Shown here piece after piece: positions 1-7,048 of a stretch of DNA of 17,176 nt. The notes beneath the pieces were generated by a model that saw only the letters and a program-made list of their open reading frames with translations, made no database searches and was not told where the DNA came from. Position numbers and translations under genes: made by a program. Position 1 is the stretch's first letter, and each line of letters begins with the position of its first letter. The stretch comes from QQUD01 sp039029915 (GTDB lineage Bacteria; Chloroflexota; Anaerolineae; Promineifilales; Promineifilaceae). The DNA lies in NCBI GenBank assembly GCA_039029915.1, contig JBCCFD010000125.1, forward strand, positions 1-17,176, written 5' to 3'.

Positions 1-483
1 AAATAATTCTAAGATGTAGCCCGAATTAGGACCGTGAAATAAATTTTCTAAGCTCATAAAATTTCTCAAATCATCGATTTGGTTAAGTGAAATGAATTTC
101 CTGCTTTTAGTAAACTTTTGGTTATAAATTTCGGTTCCTCTAGGTTCCGAAGTTTTTATCTAACAAGGTTTTCAATTTAGAAGCTTCAGAGCACTTAAGT
201 GTAGGAAGAAGTTCTTTACATGACGAGTAATTTCTTCAATGAACGTCTCTCCAATTAATAAACGAAAGTCTTACAAAAAAAATAGAGACTTTAGTAAAAA
301 AATGCTAGTGTAAATATGCAAATGGGAAGAGATTATATAAAAAAATGTTATCACTTTTCAAAAATTTATGGAAAATACGCGTTTTTTCAATGACGACTTT
401 GTTTCCAAAGTTTTAGTGACTTCTTCTTTCGGTAAACGAACAAACAGATAAAAGATGAGTATAGGAATTGGGAAAACTAAAAG
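1..483. other. AT-rich gene-free stretch
   Basis: No open reading frame worth calling was found on either strand. The stretch holds a 7-bp hairpin (AAAGTCT at 265-271 with AGACTTT at 286-292), a dyad TTCGG/CCGAA at 130-151 containing two GGTTCC hexamers spaced 10 bp apart, and one copy of an 18-bp repeat (397-414) that recurs upstream of the FtsK-like gene. AAGTTTTTATCTAACA at 150-165 also matches the sequence following the other copy (4385-4400) at 14 of 16 positions. Since both motifs have the same orientation as in front of the leftward FtsK-like gene, this may be the upstream region of a leftward gene beyond the window edge. That last point is inference. Confidence 0.5.
397..414. repeat. 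18-bp repeat with internal dyad, copy 1
   Basis: ACTTTGTTTCCAAAGTTT, identical to 4373-4390. The first 16 bases form a perfect inverted repeat, ACTTTG and CAAAGT around a 4-base centre, the form expected of a repressor operator. It lies downstream of the MFS gene, with no gene start nearby within the window. Confidence 0.6.
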
Positions 484-1668
484 TTACCTAGTCGTTTTAC
501 CATAAAGACCATCTGGCTCTTCGAATATCAAGAAGGCAGTAATTGCCGCTACCAAGCCCAATACCCAAAGATTGCTTAGCATATTTACCAGACCAATTCT
601 ATCAGCAGTATACCCCAAAATGGCACTTCCTAACGACCCACTAAAAAACATAAAACCTAAAACGAGGCCCGAAGCCATCCCCTTTTTATTTGGGAACAAA
701 GATTGAGCCATAATAACAAGCAATGAATGCGGAATTGTTGTCAAAAAACCAGCCAGAAAGAGCCAAAATCCTTGCGTCCAGCCAGAGAAGTCTAAAATAA
801 ATAAAAGAGGAAAACTGCTCAAAAGCAAAGAGACAGCAATCACGATCTTTCTACTAAAGTGATCGCCAAAATAACCACCAGCAAGACCTCCAAATACACC
901 TCCTAAGACGTAGCTTCCGGACAACAAGCCAACGATACTTTGATTATAATTTTGCTCTGTGAATAATTTTGGCAGGAAAGTAATAAGCGTATTGCCAATT
1001 GAATAGCTTGTAAAAATGATGATGATCATCAAAATCGCTCGCCGCCAAATATTTAATTTGGTCGATTTTGTTTTTGTTATTTGGGTCTTTTGCTCGAAGA
1101 CAGGAGATTGATTAGTTACCCATTGCCATCCACTTAGTAGAGCGATAAGCGCCAAAATTGGTAACGCCAAAAAACCGGCCCGACCAAACCCATCGAGAAA
1201 AAATCCAGCCAGAACAGGACCGAAGAATAGCCCAAGTTGACCGGCAAAAAAGAATACGGCCGTTGCTCGATTACGATGAGATTCTGGGATTTGAGAAGCA
1301 ACTTTGGCACCCGAAGGATGAAACATACCTGACCCAACACTGGCAATTGTTGTCGTTATTAGGGCAACCCAGTCAGAGGCAACTGCTGCAATCGTATAGA
1401 AGACAATCATCCAAGCCATGCCACCAACAATCAACCAGCGTACACCGATCCGATCAGCTAAGTACCCGAATAAAGGCTGACAAAGCGCATTGCCAATGTT
1501 ATAACAAAGTAGCACAAGCCCAACTTGCGCATTGGTTAAACTCAAAGAAATCGCCAATATGGCGATTAAGAGATTACGGCCGTTGTTTAAAACATCAATA
1601 AAAAAATGAGTGAGCCAAACGGCAAAATAATTTCGTTCTCTAAAAAAATAAAATTGGCTTGCAACCAT
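484..1668 (-). CDS. MFS transporter, fosmidomycin-resistance (Fsr)-like
   Basis: A 394-residue inner-membrane protein of the major facilitator superfamily, probably a drug or metabolite exporter driven by the proton gradient. Hydrophobic segments recur through its whole length, consistent with 12 helices. The first-half motif A is GYLADRIGVR (residues 68-77) and a second-half counterpart, GYFGDHFSRK, follows the midpoint. The stretch GSGMFHPSGAKVAS resembles the FHPEGS region of the Fsr subfamily, so that subfamily is favoured; the substrate cannot be read. The chosen ATG follows AAGAAG, a weak ribosome site. It is divergent from the molybdoenzyme gene across 124 bp containing an operator-like dyad. 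Two ACGGCCGT octamers lie inside the gene. Confidence 0.85.
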   Translation of the reverse strand: MVASQFYFFRERNYFAVWLTHFFIDVLNNGRNLLIAILAISLSLTNAQVGLVLLCYNIGNALCQPLFGYLADRIGVRWLIVGGMAWMIVFYTIAAVASDWVALITTTIASVGSGMFHPSGAKVASQIPESHRNRATAVFFFAGQLGLFFGPVLAGFFLDGFGRAGFLALPILALIALLSGWQWVTNQSPVFEQKTQITKTKSTKLNIWRRAILMIIIIFTSYSIGNTLITFLPKLFTEQNYNQSIVGLLSGSYVLGGVFGGLAGGYFGDHFSRKIVIAVSLLLSSFPLLFILDFSGWTQGFWLFLAGFLTTIPHSLLVIMAQSLFPNKKGMASGLVLGFMFFSGSLGSAILGYTADRIGLVNMLSNLWVLGLVAAITAFLIFEEPDGLYGKTTR

Positions 1669-1701
1669 CGCTTCTTATGTTAGCCTTGTTGATGTTTCAT
1701 A

Positions 1702-1757
1702 ATTCTAACACGATGCTTACACCAAAGTAAGCCTGCTGTAATGCTTTTTCATATAAT
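1702..1757. promoter_or_regulatory. Divergent promoter region with dyad
   Basis: A perfect -10 TATAAT (1752-1757) lies 35 bases before the molybdoenzyme start on the + strand, with no good -35. On the - strand TAGAAT (1707 to 1702) could serve the MFS gene. Between them is a perfect 6-bp inverted repeat, GCTTAC at 1715-1720 and GTAAGC at 1727-1732. It overlaps both -35 zones, so one regulator bound there could control both genes. The operator role is inferred from position and symmetry only. Confidence 0.45.
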
Positions 1758-1792
1758 GGTGAAAGAAAAAATCTTGCAACTGGAGAACCAGC

Positions 1793-2440
1793 ATGTTTAA
1801 TCCCTTTAAGAGAAAAGAACAGGAAAACAAGTTCAGAGATGAGAATAGACTACCACCTGGTCAATCATTAACCCAAAAATTCCCCGTTTTACATTACGGC
1901 CCAACGCCACAGACCGATATTGCCAATTGGGATTTAAAAGTTTTTGGATTAGTTGAAGAAGAGGTAGTTTGGAATTGGGAAGATTTCAACAAACTTCCTC
2001 GCACCAAGATCACAATGGACATTCATTGTGTGACGCGTTGGTCAAAATTTGATACTGAGTGGGAAGGAGTGTCTATTAAGACGTTGGTGGATGAAGGCTT
2101 TATCAAACCCAAACCAGAAGCGAAGTATGTGATTCAACATTGTGAATACAACTACACAACCAATACGCCTATCAAAGCTGTCATGGCTGACAACTTTTTA
2201 CTAGCCACCCACTTTGATGGCAAACCTCTAACAGTTGAACACGGTTGGCCACTGCGGGGGGTGACAGGTTCATTTTCAGACAGAAGTGAAGACAAAACAA
2301 TCTATCTGTGGAAAGGTGGCAAATGGCTCCGCGGATTAGAGTTCAGCGCCGATGATAAGCTAGGCTTTTGGGAAGTAAATGGCTACTCAAATGAAGCGGA
2401 TGTTTGGAAGGAGCAACGGTATTCGCGCGGTGGTTGGTAA
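1793..2440 (+). CDS. Sulfite-oxidase-fold molybdopterin oxidoreductase
   Basis: A 215-residue protein of the oxidoreductase molybdopterin-binding (sulfite oxidase/MsrP) family. The molybdenum-ligating cysteine is C79 in MDIHCVTRWS. The family's C-terminal signatures follow: TVEHGWPLRG (147-156), YLWKGGKWLRGLEF (171-184) and GFWEVNGYSNEADVWKEQRY (191-210). Unlike MsrP it has no twin-arginine signal or membrane anchor; the N-terminus is short and charged, so it is probably cytoplasmic. Relatives read PLRLVVPHLYFWK where this protein has PLRGVTGSFSDRSEDKTIYLWK, a longer and divergent loop. TGGAGAA precedes the ATG. It is monocistronic, ending at a hairpin terminator. The physiological substrate is unknown. 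Confidence 0.85.
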   Translation: MFNPFKRKEQENKFRDENRLPPGQSLTQKFPVLHYGPTPQTDIANWDLKVFGLVEEEVVWNWEDFNKLPRTKITMDIHCVTRWSKFDTEWEGVSIKTLVDEGFIKPKPEAKYVIQHCEYNYTTNTPIKAVMADNFLLATHFDGKPLTVEHGWPLRGVTGSFSDRSEDKTIYLWKGGKWLRGLEFSADDKLGFWEVNGYSNEADVWKEQRYSRGGW

Positions 2441-2467
2441 AGAAAAAAGAAAAATATAAGCTAATAA

Positions 2468-2505
2468 AAAAGAGGGCTTTTTGCAATGACAGAAAGTCCT
2501 CTTTT
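2468..2505. terminator. Bidirectional intrinsic terminator
   Basis: AAAAGAGG (2468-2475) pairs with CCTCTTTT (2498-2505), extended inward by a G-T pair and CTTT/AAAG around a 12-base loop. The A/T-rich arms supply a U tract in both directions. It lies between the convergent molybdoenzyme gene and the small gene at 2513-2737 and can serve both. Confidence 0.75.
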
Positions 2506-2512
2506 GGTTTAT

Positions 2513-2737
2513 TTATATTGATTTGAGGCCAATTAAAAAGTGATTGGGTAAAATCGACTGGTCAGGAACGATACTGATTTTGCCAAGACTCTTCGTTTCT
2601 TTTAGCGACTTTTGATTCACTAGACAAAAGTTTGGTTTACGGCCGTATTTACCCCGATAATATTCAGCCGCTCGCTTTACCTTCTCTTCAAACGGCCGTT
2701 TAGAATCATCATCTAACCAAAGCATTCCAAAATCCAT
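2513..2737 (-). CDS. Small conserved-looking protein (MDFGMLWxD type)
   Basis: A 74-residue soluble protein opening MDFGMLWLDDD, with a basic helical middle (VKRAAEYYRGKYGRKPNFCLV, residues about 20-40) and a C-terminal LPNHFLIGL. There is no membrane segment, signal peptide or catalytic motif. I recall similar small proteins in Chloroflexota genomes, but the function is unknown to me. AGGAGGG 5-6 bases ahead of the ATG is the strongest ribosome site on the minus strand here, supporting a real gene. It follows the FtsK-like gene on the same strand after 124 bp that hold two palindromes, so it may be separately regulated. Two ACGGCCGT octamers lie within its 225 bp (YGR and RPF). Confidence 0.75.
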   Translation of the reverse strand: MDFGMLWLDDDSKRPFEEKVKRAAEYYRGKYGRKPNFCLVNQKSLKETKSLGKISIVPDQSILPNHFLIGLKSI

Positions 2738-2764
2738 TAAAACCCTCCTAAATTAGGTAAAAAC

Positions 2765-2778
2765 CAAGATATATCTTG
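2765..2778. promoter_or_regulatory. 14-bp perfect palindrome ahead of small gene
   Basis: CAAGATATATCTTG is perfectly symmetric, lies 28 bases upstream of the small gene's start and is flanked by A/T runs. Its placement fits an operator at or just after the transcription start. No regulator can be named. Confidence 0.45.
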
Positions 2779-2844
2779 AAAAAAAGTATTGAAATTTTAG
2801 TTTTCGCCAAGTAAATTTCACATTTTCAACTTGCTTTATATAAA

Positions 2845-2859
2845 ATATTTGCGAAATAT
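2845..2859. promoter_or_regulatory. ATATTTGCGAAATAT dyad, shared motif copy 1
   Basis: ATATTT and AAATAT flank GCG in a perfect odd-centred dyad, just downstream of the FtsK-like stop and about 108 bases upstream of the small gene. Its first 12 bases (TTTCGCAAATAT on the - strand) recur at 4426-4437 upstream of the FtsK-like gene, so both leftward genes carry the element. Confidence 0.45.
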
Positions 2860-2861
2860 AC

Positions 2862-4358
2862 CTAAATGTCATCCGGTGGTGCGCCTAAATCAAATGGGAT
2901 CAATTCATCCTCATTTTTATCTAAGTGAGCCTTTTTTTCTTTATCAAAAAGTTTAACTACAGGTTTCTTCACAACCAATGGTTTGTGTTCGACGTCTGGT
3001 TTTTGGTTGCCAATTTCCCACTCAGGTGTGGTTTGATTCTCTTCAACCACCTCAATAGTTTCATTGCGCTCAATAGGCTTAACCACCACAATTTCCTCAA
3101 CAGCTTCTGGCTTGGGCAAGGGTATTACAATCGAAGGGCGTATTGGAAGAGGCTGGACAGGCTTTTGCTGGGGTAAATCAGGAATAGGGGTTAATTCCAC
3201 CTGTTGATCGCGGATTGTAAAGGAAAAGTCATCCTTGTTCTGAGTACCATTTTCTTTATCAGGAAGTGAGTACGAAGAATTACTAAATGATTGGGCCAGT
3301 ATGGGGCGAGGTCGATTTCGATGCAGTTTATCAATCACCATCAACAGCTCGTGATCATTCACAAATGCACTATGAAAATAAATCACCATTTCACCAGATA
3401 GCGTTAAAAACTCACCTTTTCCATTTAAATGTTCTGCTTGTGAATCCACTAATCCTGTTATTCGCTGAGCATCATCAGAGGAATTTACTTTGCCTACAAT
3501 TTGAAGTGGAATATTCGCTTTAATCATCTCAGGCATATGATTGTCACCAACCTCATGGGCTAAAACAAAGTAGATACCCGCATTTGGACCATTCTGAAGC
3601 AAATAGTGCAGCTGATTTATGATTTGAGGACTAGCAGTCAAAGCCTCAACATTATCAATTAGCGTAATGATTGTTGGTGTGGCGCAATTTTGGCTTAGCC
3701 GATACTGTAACTCTTCCTCTAAAAATGTGAATAGTTGACCGCAATCCTCGGACGATTCCATGACTGGCTCGAGCATATGCGGTAGATAGTTTAAAGGTAA
3801 CAAGTCGTTAGAGAAATTGCTAGCTGGGGAGACTGCAAGCAATTGCAGTTTAGATTGTTTATTTAGCATTGCCAGAGAAATGGCAATTGTTTTAAGCAAT
3901 GCGCTTTTTCCTGCCCCTTTCATTCCTTGAATGAGGACATGTGACATTAACTGAGGCATAAACTCATGGAGTAATGGATGACCTTCTTCATCCAGTCCAA
4001 GAACGGCCGTTTGTGGAGAAATCTCATCGATTGACGTTAGTAATTCAATAAGGGGAACAGGGCTGTTTTGAGGACGATCAATTTGGAGTTGCAACTGTCC
4101 CTTTTGTCGGGCAAATTGAATTGACGACACGCCAAAAATCGACAGTAGGTCTTTTTTAATGCCAGAAAGCAATTCTTTACCTGCTTCAACCTGCTCACTT
4201 AAATCAAACCGAATCGTCTCTCGATTAATTCCCCCACCTAAAATTTGAGCATCAACATTATGCTGGGAAAAAGCTGTTTCAACCTGACGCGACTGCACCT
4301 TGATTTGATGAGGTACTTTCTGCTCTTGAATTACAGTTTGCCACTCTTTAAGGTTCAT
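2862..4358 (-). CDS. FtsK/SpoIIIE-like P-loop ATPase (soluble)
   Basis: A 498-residue protein with one RecA-like motor domain of the FtsK/HerA class. Residues 1-100 are a small alpha/beta region resembling the FtsK alpha domain. Walker A is GMKGAGKS (145-152) and Walker B is ITLIDN (231-236), followed by QLHYLLQNGPNAGIYFVLA, typical of FtsK-type motors. There are no N-terminal membrane helices and no recognisable DNA-reading gamma winged helix. Instead residues 390-498 are a proline- and charge-rich tail ending in an acidic PFDLGAPPDDI, probably disordered and perhaps a partner-docking segment. A role in DNA translocation, segregation or repair is inferred from the fold. Neighbours are lexA upstream and the small gene downstream. 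The start has only a weak GAG ribosome site. Confidence 0.8.
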   Translation of the reverse strand: MNLKEWQTVIQEQKVPHQIKVQSRQVETAFSQHNVDAQILGGGINRETIRFDLSEQVEAGKELLSGIKKDLLSIFGVSSIQFARQKGQLQLQIDRPQNSPVPLIELLTSIDEISPQTAVLGLDEEGHPLLHEFMPQLMSHVLIQGMKGAGKSALLKTIAISLAMLNKQSKLQLLAVSPASNFSNDLLPLNYLPHMLEPVMESSEDCGQLFTFLEEELQYRLSQNCATPTIITLIDNVEALTASPQIINQLHYLLQNGPNAGIYFVLAHEVGDNHMPEMIKANIPLQIVGKVNSSDDAQRITGLVDSQAEHLNGKGEFLTLSGEMVIYFHSAFVNDHELLMVIDKLHRNRPRPILAQSFSNSSYSLPDKENGTQNKDDFSFTIRDQQVELTPIPDLPQQKPVQPLPIRPSIVIPLPKPEAVEEIVVVKPIERNETIEVVEENQTTPEWEIGNQKPDVEHKPLVVKKPVVKLFDKEKKAHLDKNEDELIPFDLGAPPDDI

Positions 4359-4372
4359 CTCAACACATTGCT

Positions 4373-4390
4373 ACTTTGTTTCCAAAGTTT
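4373..4390. repeat. 18-bp repeat with internal dyad, copy 2
   Basis: Exact second copy of the 397-414 element, here 15 bases upstream of the FtsK-like start and thus likely in its leader. ACTTTG and CAAAGT flank TTTC. The following sequence (to 4400) also resembles 150-165. Confidence 0.6.
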
Positions 4391-4425
4391 CTATCTAATA
4401 CTCCTCACTCTATAAATCGTTTTGG

Positions 4426-4460
4426 ATATTTGCGAAACGGAGCATTAAGCACAAATGTTC
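4426..4460 (-). promoter_or_regulatory. Upstream region of FtsK-like gene: shared motif and near-SOS box
   Basis: ATATTTGCGAAA (4426-4437) repeats the motif found before the small gene. GCACAAATGTTC (4449-4460) differs by one base from GAAC-N4-GTTC, the Bacillus-type LexA box, and lies about 91 bases before the start codon. TGTTCT (4456-4461) and AGAACA (4470-4475) form a further inverted repeat. I could not assign convincing -10 and -35 elements. Confidence 0.35.
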
Positions 4461-4474
4461 TGTTTGATTAGAAC

Positions 4475-4501
4475 AAAAAAAGGACGGGAAAACCGCCCTT
4501 T
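4475..4501 (-). terminator. lexA intrinsic terminator
   Basis: Read leftward, AAAGG-C-CGG style arms (4493-4501 with 4479-4487, one mismatch) close a 5-base loop and are followed by seven T residues (4481 to 4475). It lies 19 bases beyond the lexA stop and separates lexA from the FtsK-like gene. Confidence 0.8.
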
Positions 4502-4519
4502 CGCTATAAAATCAAAAAT

Positions 4520-5197
4520 TTAAGTGTGACGGACAACCATCATCACTTTCCCTTTGACATCAACCAAACTGGAATCGACGTAAATTGGATCCATGTGGGG
4601 ATTCGCTGGTTGAAGGCGTATTTGCTGACCCTCTTGATAAAAATATTTAAGGGTAGTTGTATCGTCACCACGAACCCAAGCTGCTACCATATCCCCATTC
4701 TTGGCTGTCTCTTGTTTCTTTAGTACAACGATATCACCGTCGAAAACCATTGCGTCGATCATCGATTCCCCGTTCACACGAAGTGCGAATAGCTCATCAT
4801 TATTGCTGGCCGAAAGCATGTTTGCACTTAGCTCAACAACATCTTCTTCATCGTATGCGCCTTCAAAGGCTTCAATTGGTTCGCCAGCAACAATATTACC
4901 GACAAGCGGGACACGCAATAAACGTGCAAAGGTTTCATCTACAGCATTGGAAACAGAACCAATTACTTTGCCAGCTCGTCGGGTTAATTTTAGTCCCCGC
5001 GAGACTTCAGCATCTCGTTCGAGAAAACCACGCTCTTTAAGTTTAGTGAGGTTGTAATTAACTACAGAGGTAGAGCTGATATCAACCGCTTTACCAATTT
5101 CACGAATGGTTGGTGGACGGCCGTTGCCTGCAACATACTCATTAATAAATGCAAGCATTCTTTGTTGACGGTCTGACAATGGTTTATCATCACTCAT
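4520..5197 (-). CDS. lexA: LexA, SOS-response repressor and self-cleaving protease
   Basis: A 225-residue LexA. The N-terminal winged helix (residues 1-70) carries LSDRQQRMLAFI and GRPPTIREIGKAVDISSTSV, the recognition region. The self-cleavage bond is A104-G105 in GNIVAGEPIEA, with catalytic S145 in GESMIDA and K184 in TTTLKYFY. RecA filaments formed on damaged DNA trigger this cleavage and derepress the regulon. CAGGAG precedes the ATG. Transcription runs from a promoter whose spacer contains a perfect CGAAC-N4-GTTCG box, so the gene is autoregulated. It is followed by its own terminator. One ACGGCCGT octamer encodes NGR at the start of the recognition region. Confidence 0.96.
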   Translation of the reverse strand: MSDDKPLSDRQQRMLAFINEYVAGNGRPPTIREIGKAVDISSTSVVNYNLTKLKERGFLERDAEVSRGLKLTRRAGKVIGSVSNAVDETFARLLRVPLVGNIVAGEPIEAFEGAYDEEDVVELSANMLSASNNDELFALRVNGESMIDAMVFDGDIVVLKKQETAKNGDMVAAWVRGDDTTTLKYFYQEGQQIRLQPANPHMDPIYVDSSLVDVKGKVMMVVRHT

Positions 5198-5294
5198 GAT
5201 GAAACTCCTGATTAAGTAAACAGAGAAAACTGAGCTTTCCCGTAATGGGTATCATAACAATTGAGTCAGATAATTTGATATAAAACTACAGTTC

Positions 5295-5342
5295 CGCTCA
5301 TTTGTTCTGGTAAGTATATCACGAACAAGTGTTCGATGTCAA
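5295..5342 (-). promoter_or_regulatory. lexA promoter with SOS boxes
   Basis: On the - strand, a perfect -35 TTGACA (5342 to 5337) and a -10 TATACT (5318 to 5313) are separated by 18 bases. The spacer contains the perfect palindrome CGAACAAGTGTTCG (5322-5335), the Gram-positive-type LexA operator. A degraded second box, CGCTCATTTGTTCT (5295-5308), overlaps the expected transcription start, 27 bp from the first. The resulting leader is about 110 bases. Confidence 0.85.
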
Positions 5343-5367
5343 GGCTATCACATGCCTAGGAGATCTA

Positions 5368-6975
5368 ATGAATTTTGAATCGTTTAACTTTCCAAGTCGC
5401 CGTTCTAACATTATTGCGGCAAATGGCATCGTGGCGACAAGCCAGCCGCTAGCCTCACAAGCAGGCTTAGACATTTTAAAAGCAGGCGGTAATGCTATCG
5501 ATGCCGCTATTGCGACTGTCGCTACTCTATGCGTAGTCGAGCCCTGTTCAACAGGTATTGGCGGCGACGCTTTTGCTCTCATTTGGCACGCTAAAGATAA
5601 AAAATTATATGGCCTAAATGCATCCGGCCCAGCCCCTGCCAAACTCAGTGCAGATCTTGTACGCAGCAAAGGAAATGAAACATTTCCAGCTTTAGGCGGC
5701 CTCGCAGTTACGGTGCCAGGCAGCTTACGCGGCTGGGAACTCGCCTTGAACCGTTTTGGGTCAATGGAACTAGATTCCATCATAAAACAGGCAATTCAGT
5801 ATGCTGAATTCGGCTATCCAGTTAGTGAAAAAATTGCCCTCCAGTGGAAACGCTCCACAGAAAAGATGAGTAACCAGGCGGATTCTAGAAGAGTTTGGTT
5901 ACCCAATGGAAATGCCCCCAAACCAAGTCAGTTCTTTAAAAATGTAGAATTCGCTCAAACGTTAAAAACCATCGCCGAAAATGGGTATGATTCGTTTTAT
6001 AAAGGCCAAATTGCTGACCAAATTGTCAAGGCTGTACAGGATGATGAGGGCGTCCTCACTCAAGATGATCTTTATAACTATCAAGCTGAATGGGTTGACC
6101 CTATTTCCGTGTCATATGGTGATGGGTTTATTTTTCATGAAAGTCCCCCCAATGGACAGGGATTAACAGCTTTATTGGCACTCAACATCGCCAGTGGGTT
6201 TGATTTACCCAACTTAGGATATGGCACGGCCGATTATTATCATGCCCTTATGGAGGCCATGAAGCTGGCCTTTATTGACGCTCATGCCTATATAGCGGAT
6301 CCTAAAAAGGTGGATGTGCCTATTTCTGGATTACTAAGCCAAAGCTATGCTAGGGAAAGAGCTGGACTGATTGACATGGCATCTGCCTTGACACCTACTC
6401 CCGGAAATCCCAACCATCACGGCGATACTGTTTATCTCACAGTGGGTGATTCTGAAGGAAATATGGTCAGTTGGATTCAAAGTTTGTATATGGGCTTTGG
6501 GAGCGGCTTAACTGCTGGCAATACGGGTGTTCAGCTTCAAAATCGGGGCGCAAATTTTTCCCTTGAGGAAGATCACCCCAACGAAGCAGCACCCGGCAAA
6601 CGGCCGTTTCACACAATTATTCCAGGCTTTATTACTAAAGATGGCCAGGCGTTTAGCAGCTTTGGTGTAATGGGGGGATTCATGCAGCCGCAGGGGCATC
6701 TGCAGGTTGGCATCAACATGACTCAATTTAATATGGATCCCCAAACCGCCTTAGATGCACCTCGATTCCAGTGGCTAAAGGACAAGGAGTTTGCCCTAGA
6801 AACGGCCGTTCCTGACAGCATCCGACAAGAGCTGGCAAAACGAGGGCACACATTCTTCCCACCAGACAAACCAATGCATTATGGTGGTGGGCAAGCGATT
6901 GTGCGCAATCCTGCAAGCGGTGTCTATGTCGGTGGTAGTGAACCAAGGAATGATGGAACGGCCGTTGGTTGGTAA
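5368..6975 (+). CDS. Gamma-glutamyltranspeptidase-like Ntn hydrolase (YwrD-like)
   Basis: A 535-residue proenzyme of the gamma-glutamyltranspeptidase family, which splits itself into two subunits and transfers or hydrolyses gamma-glutamyl groups. Near the N-terminus are IVATSQPLASQAGLDILKAGGNAIDAAIA (in pieces across 21-49) and EPCSTGIGGDAFA (58-70). The nucleophile is T354 in HHGDTVYLTVGD, followed by SGLTAGNTGVQLQNRG. GDTVY rather than TTHYSVV suits the YwrD-like branch. There is no signal peptide, so it is probably cytoplasmic. The ATG at 5368 follows TAGGAGA; an upstream in-frame GTG at 5329 falls inside the SOS box and is rejected. Three ACGGCCGT copies occur, the last seven codons before the stop region. 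Confidence 0.9.
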   Translation: MNFESFNFPSRRSNIIAANGIVATSQPLASQAGLDILKAGGNAIDAAIATVATLCVVEPCSTGIGGDAFALIWHAKDKKLYGLNASGPAPAKLSADLVRSKGNETFPALGGLAVTVPGSLRGWELALNRFGSMELDSIIKQAIQYAEFGYPVSEKIALQWKRSTEKMSNQADSRRVWLPNGNAPKPSQFFKNVEFAQTLKTIAENGYDSFYKGQIADQIVKAVQDDEGVLTQDDLYNYQAEWVDPISVSYGDGFIFHESPPNGQGLTALLALNIASGFDLPNLGYGTADYYHALMEAMKLAFIDAHAYIADPKKVDVPISGLLSQSYARERAGLIDMASALTPTPGNPNHHGDTVYLTVGDSEGNMVSWIQSLYMGFGSGLTAGNTGVQLQNRGANFSLEEDHPNEAAPGKRPFHTIIPGFITKDGQAFSSFGVMGGFMQPQGHLQVGINMTQFNMDPQTALDAPRFQWLKDKEFALETAVPDSIRQELAKRGHTFFPPDKPMHYGGGQAIVRNPASGVYVGGSEPRNDGTAVGW

Positions 6976-7048
6976 CATCTCGATACCAAAACATCACTTG
7001 CAAACTAAACCACACGTCCTATAATCTGTGACTCAATTGAGAACAAAC

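Noticed and set aside
1158..1601. 147-codon open frame on the + strand opposite the MFS gene
   Set aside because: Composition is Q/R/S-rich without domain-like pattern, and the opposite strand has a clear transporter; it is a shadow frame.
1793..2440. Absence of the octamer in the molybdoenzyme and sigma-factor genes as proof of gene transfer
   Set aside because: Each gene is about 650 bp, for which less than one copy is expected at the window's density, so absence is not significant.
5329..5367. Upstream in-frame GTG start for the GGT-like gene
   Set aside because: The GTG lies inside the SOS operator and has no ribosome site, while the ATG at 5368 has TAGGAGA at a good distance and matches the family's start.
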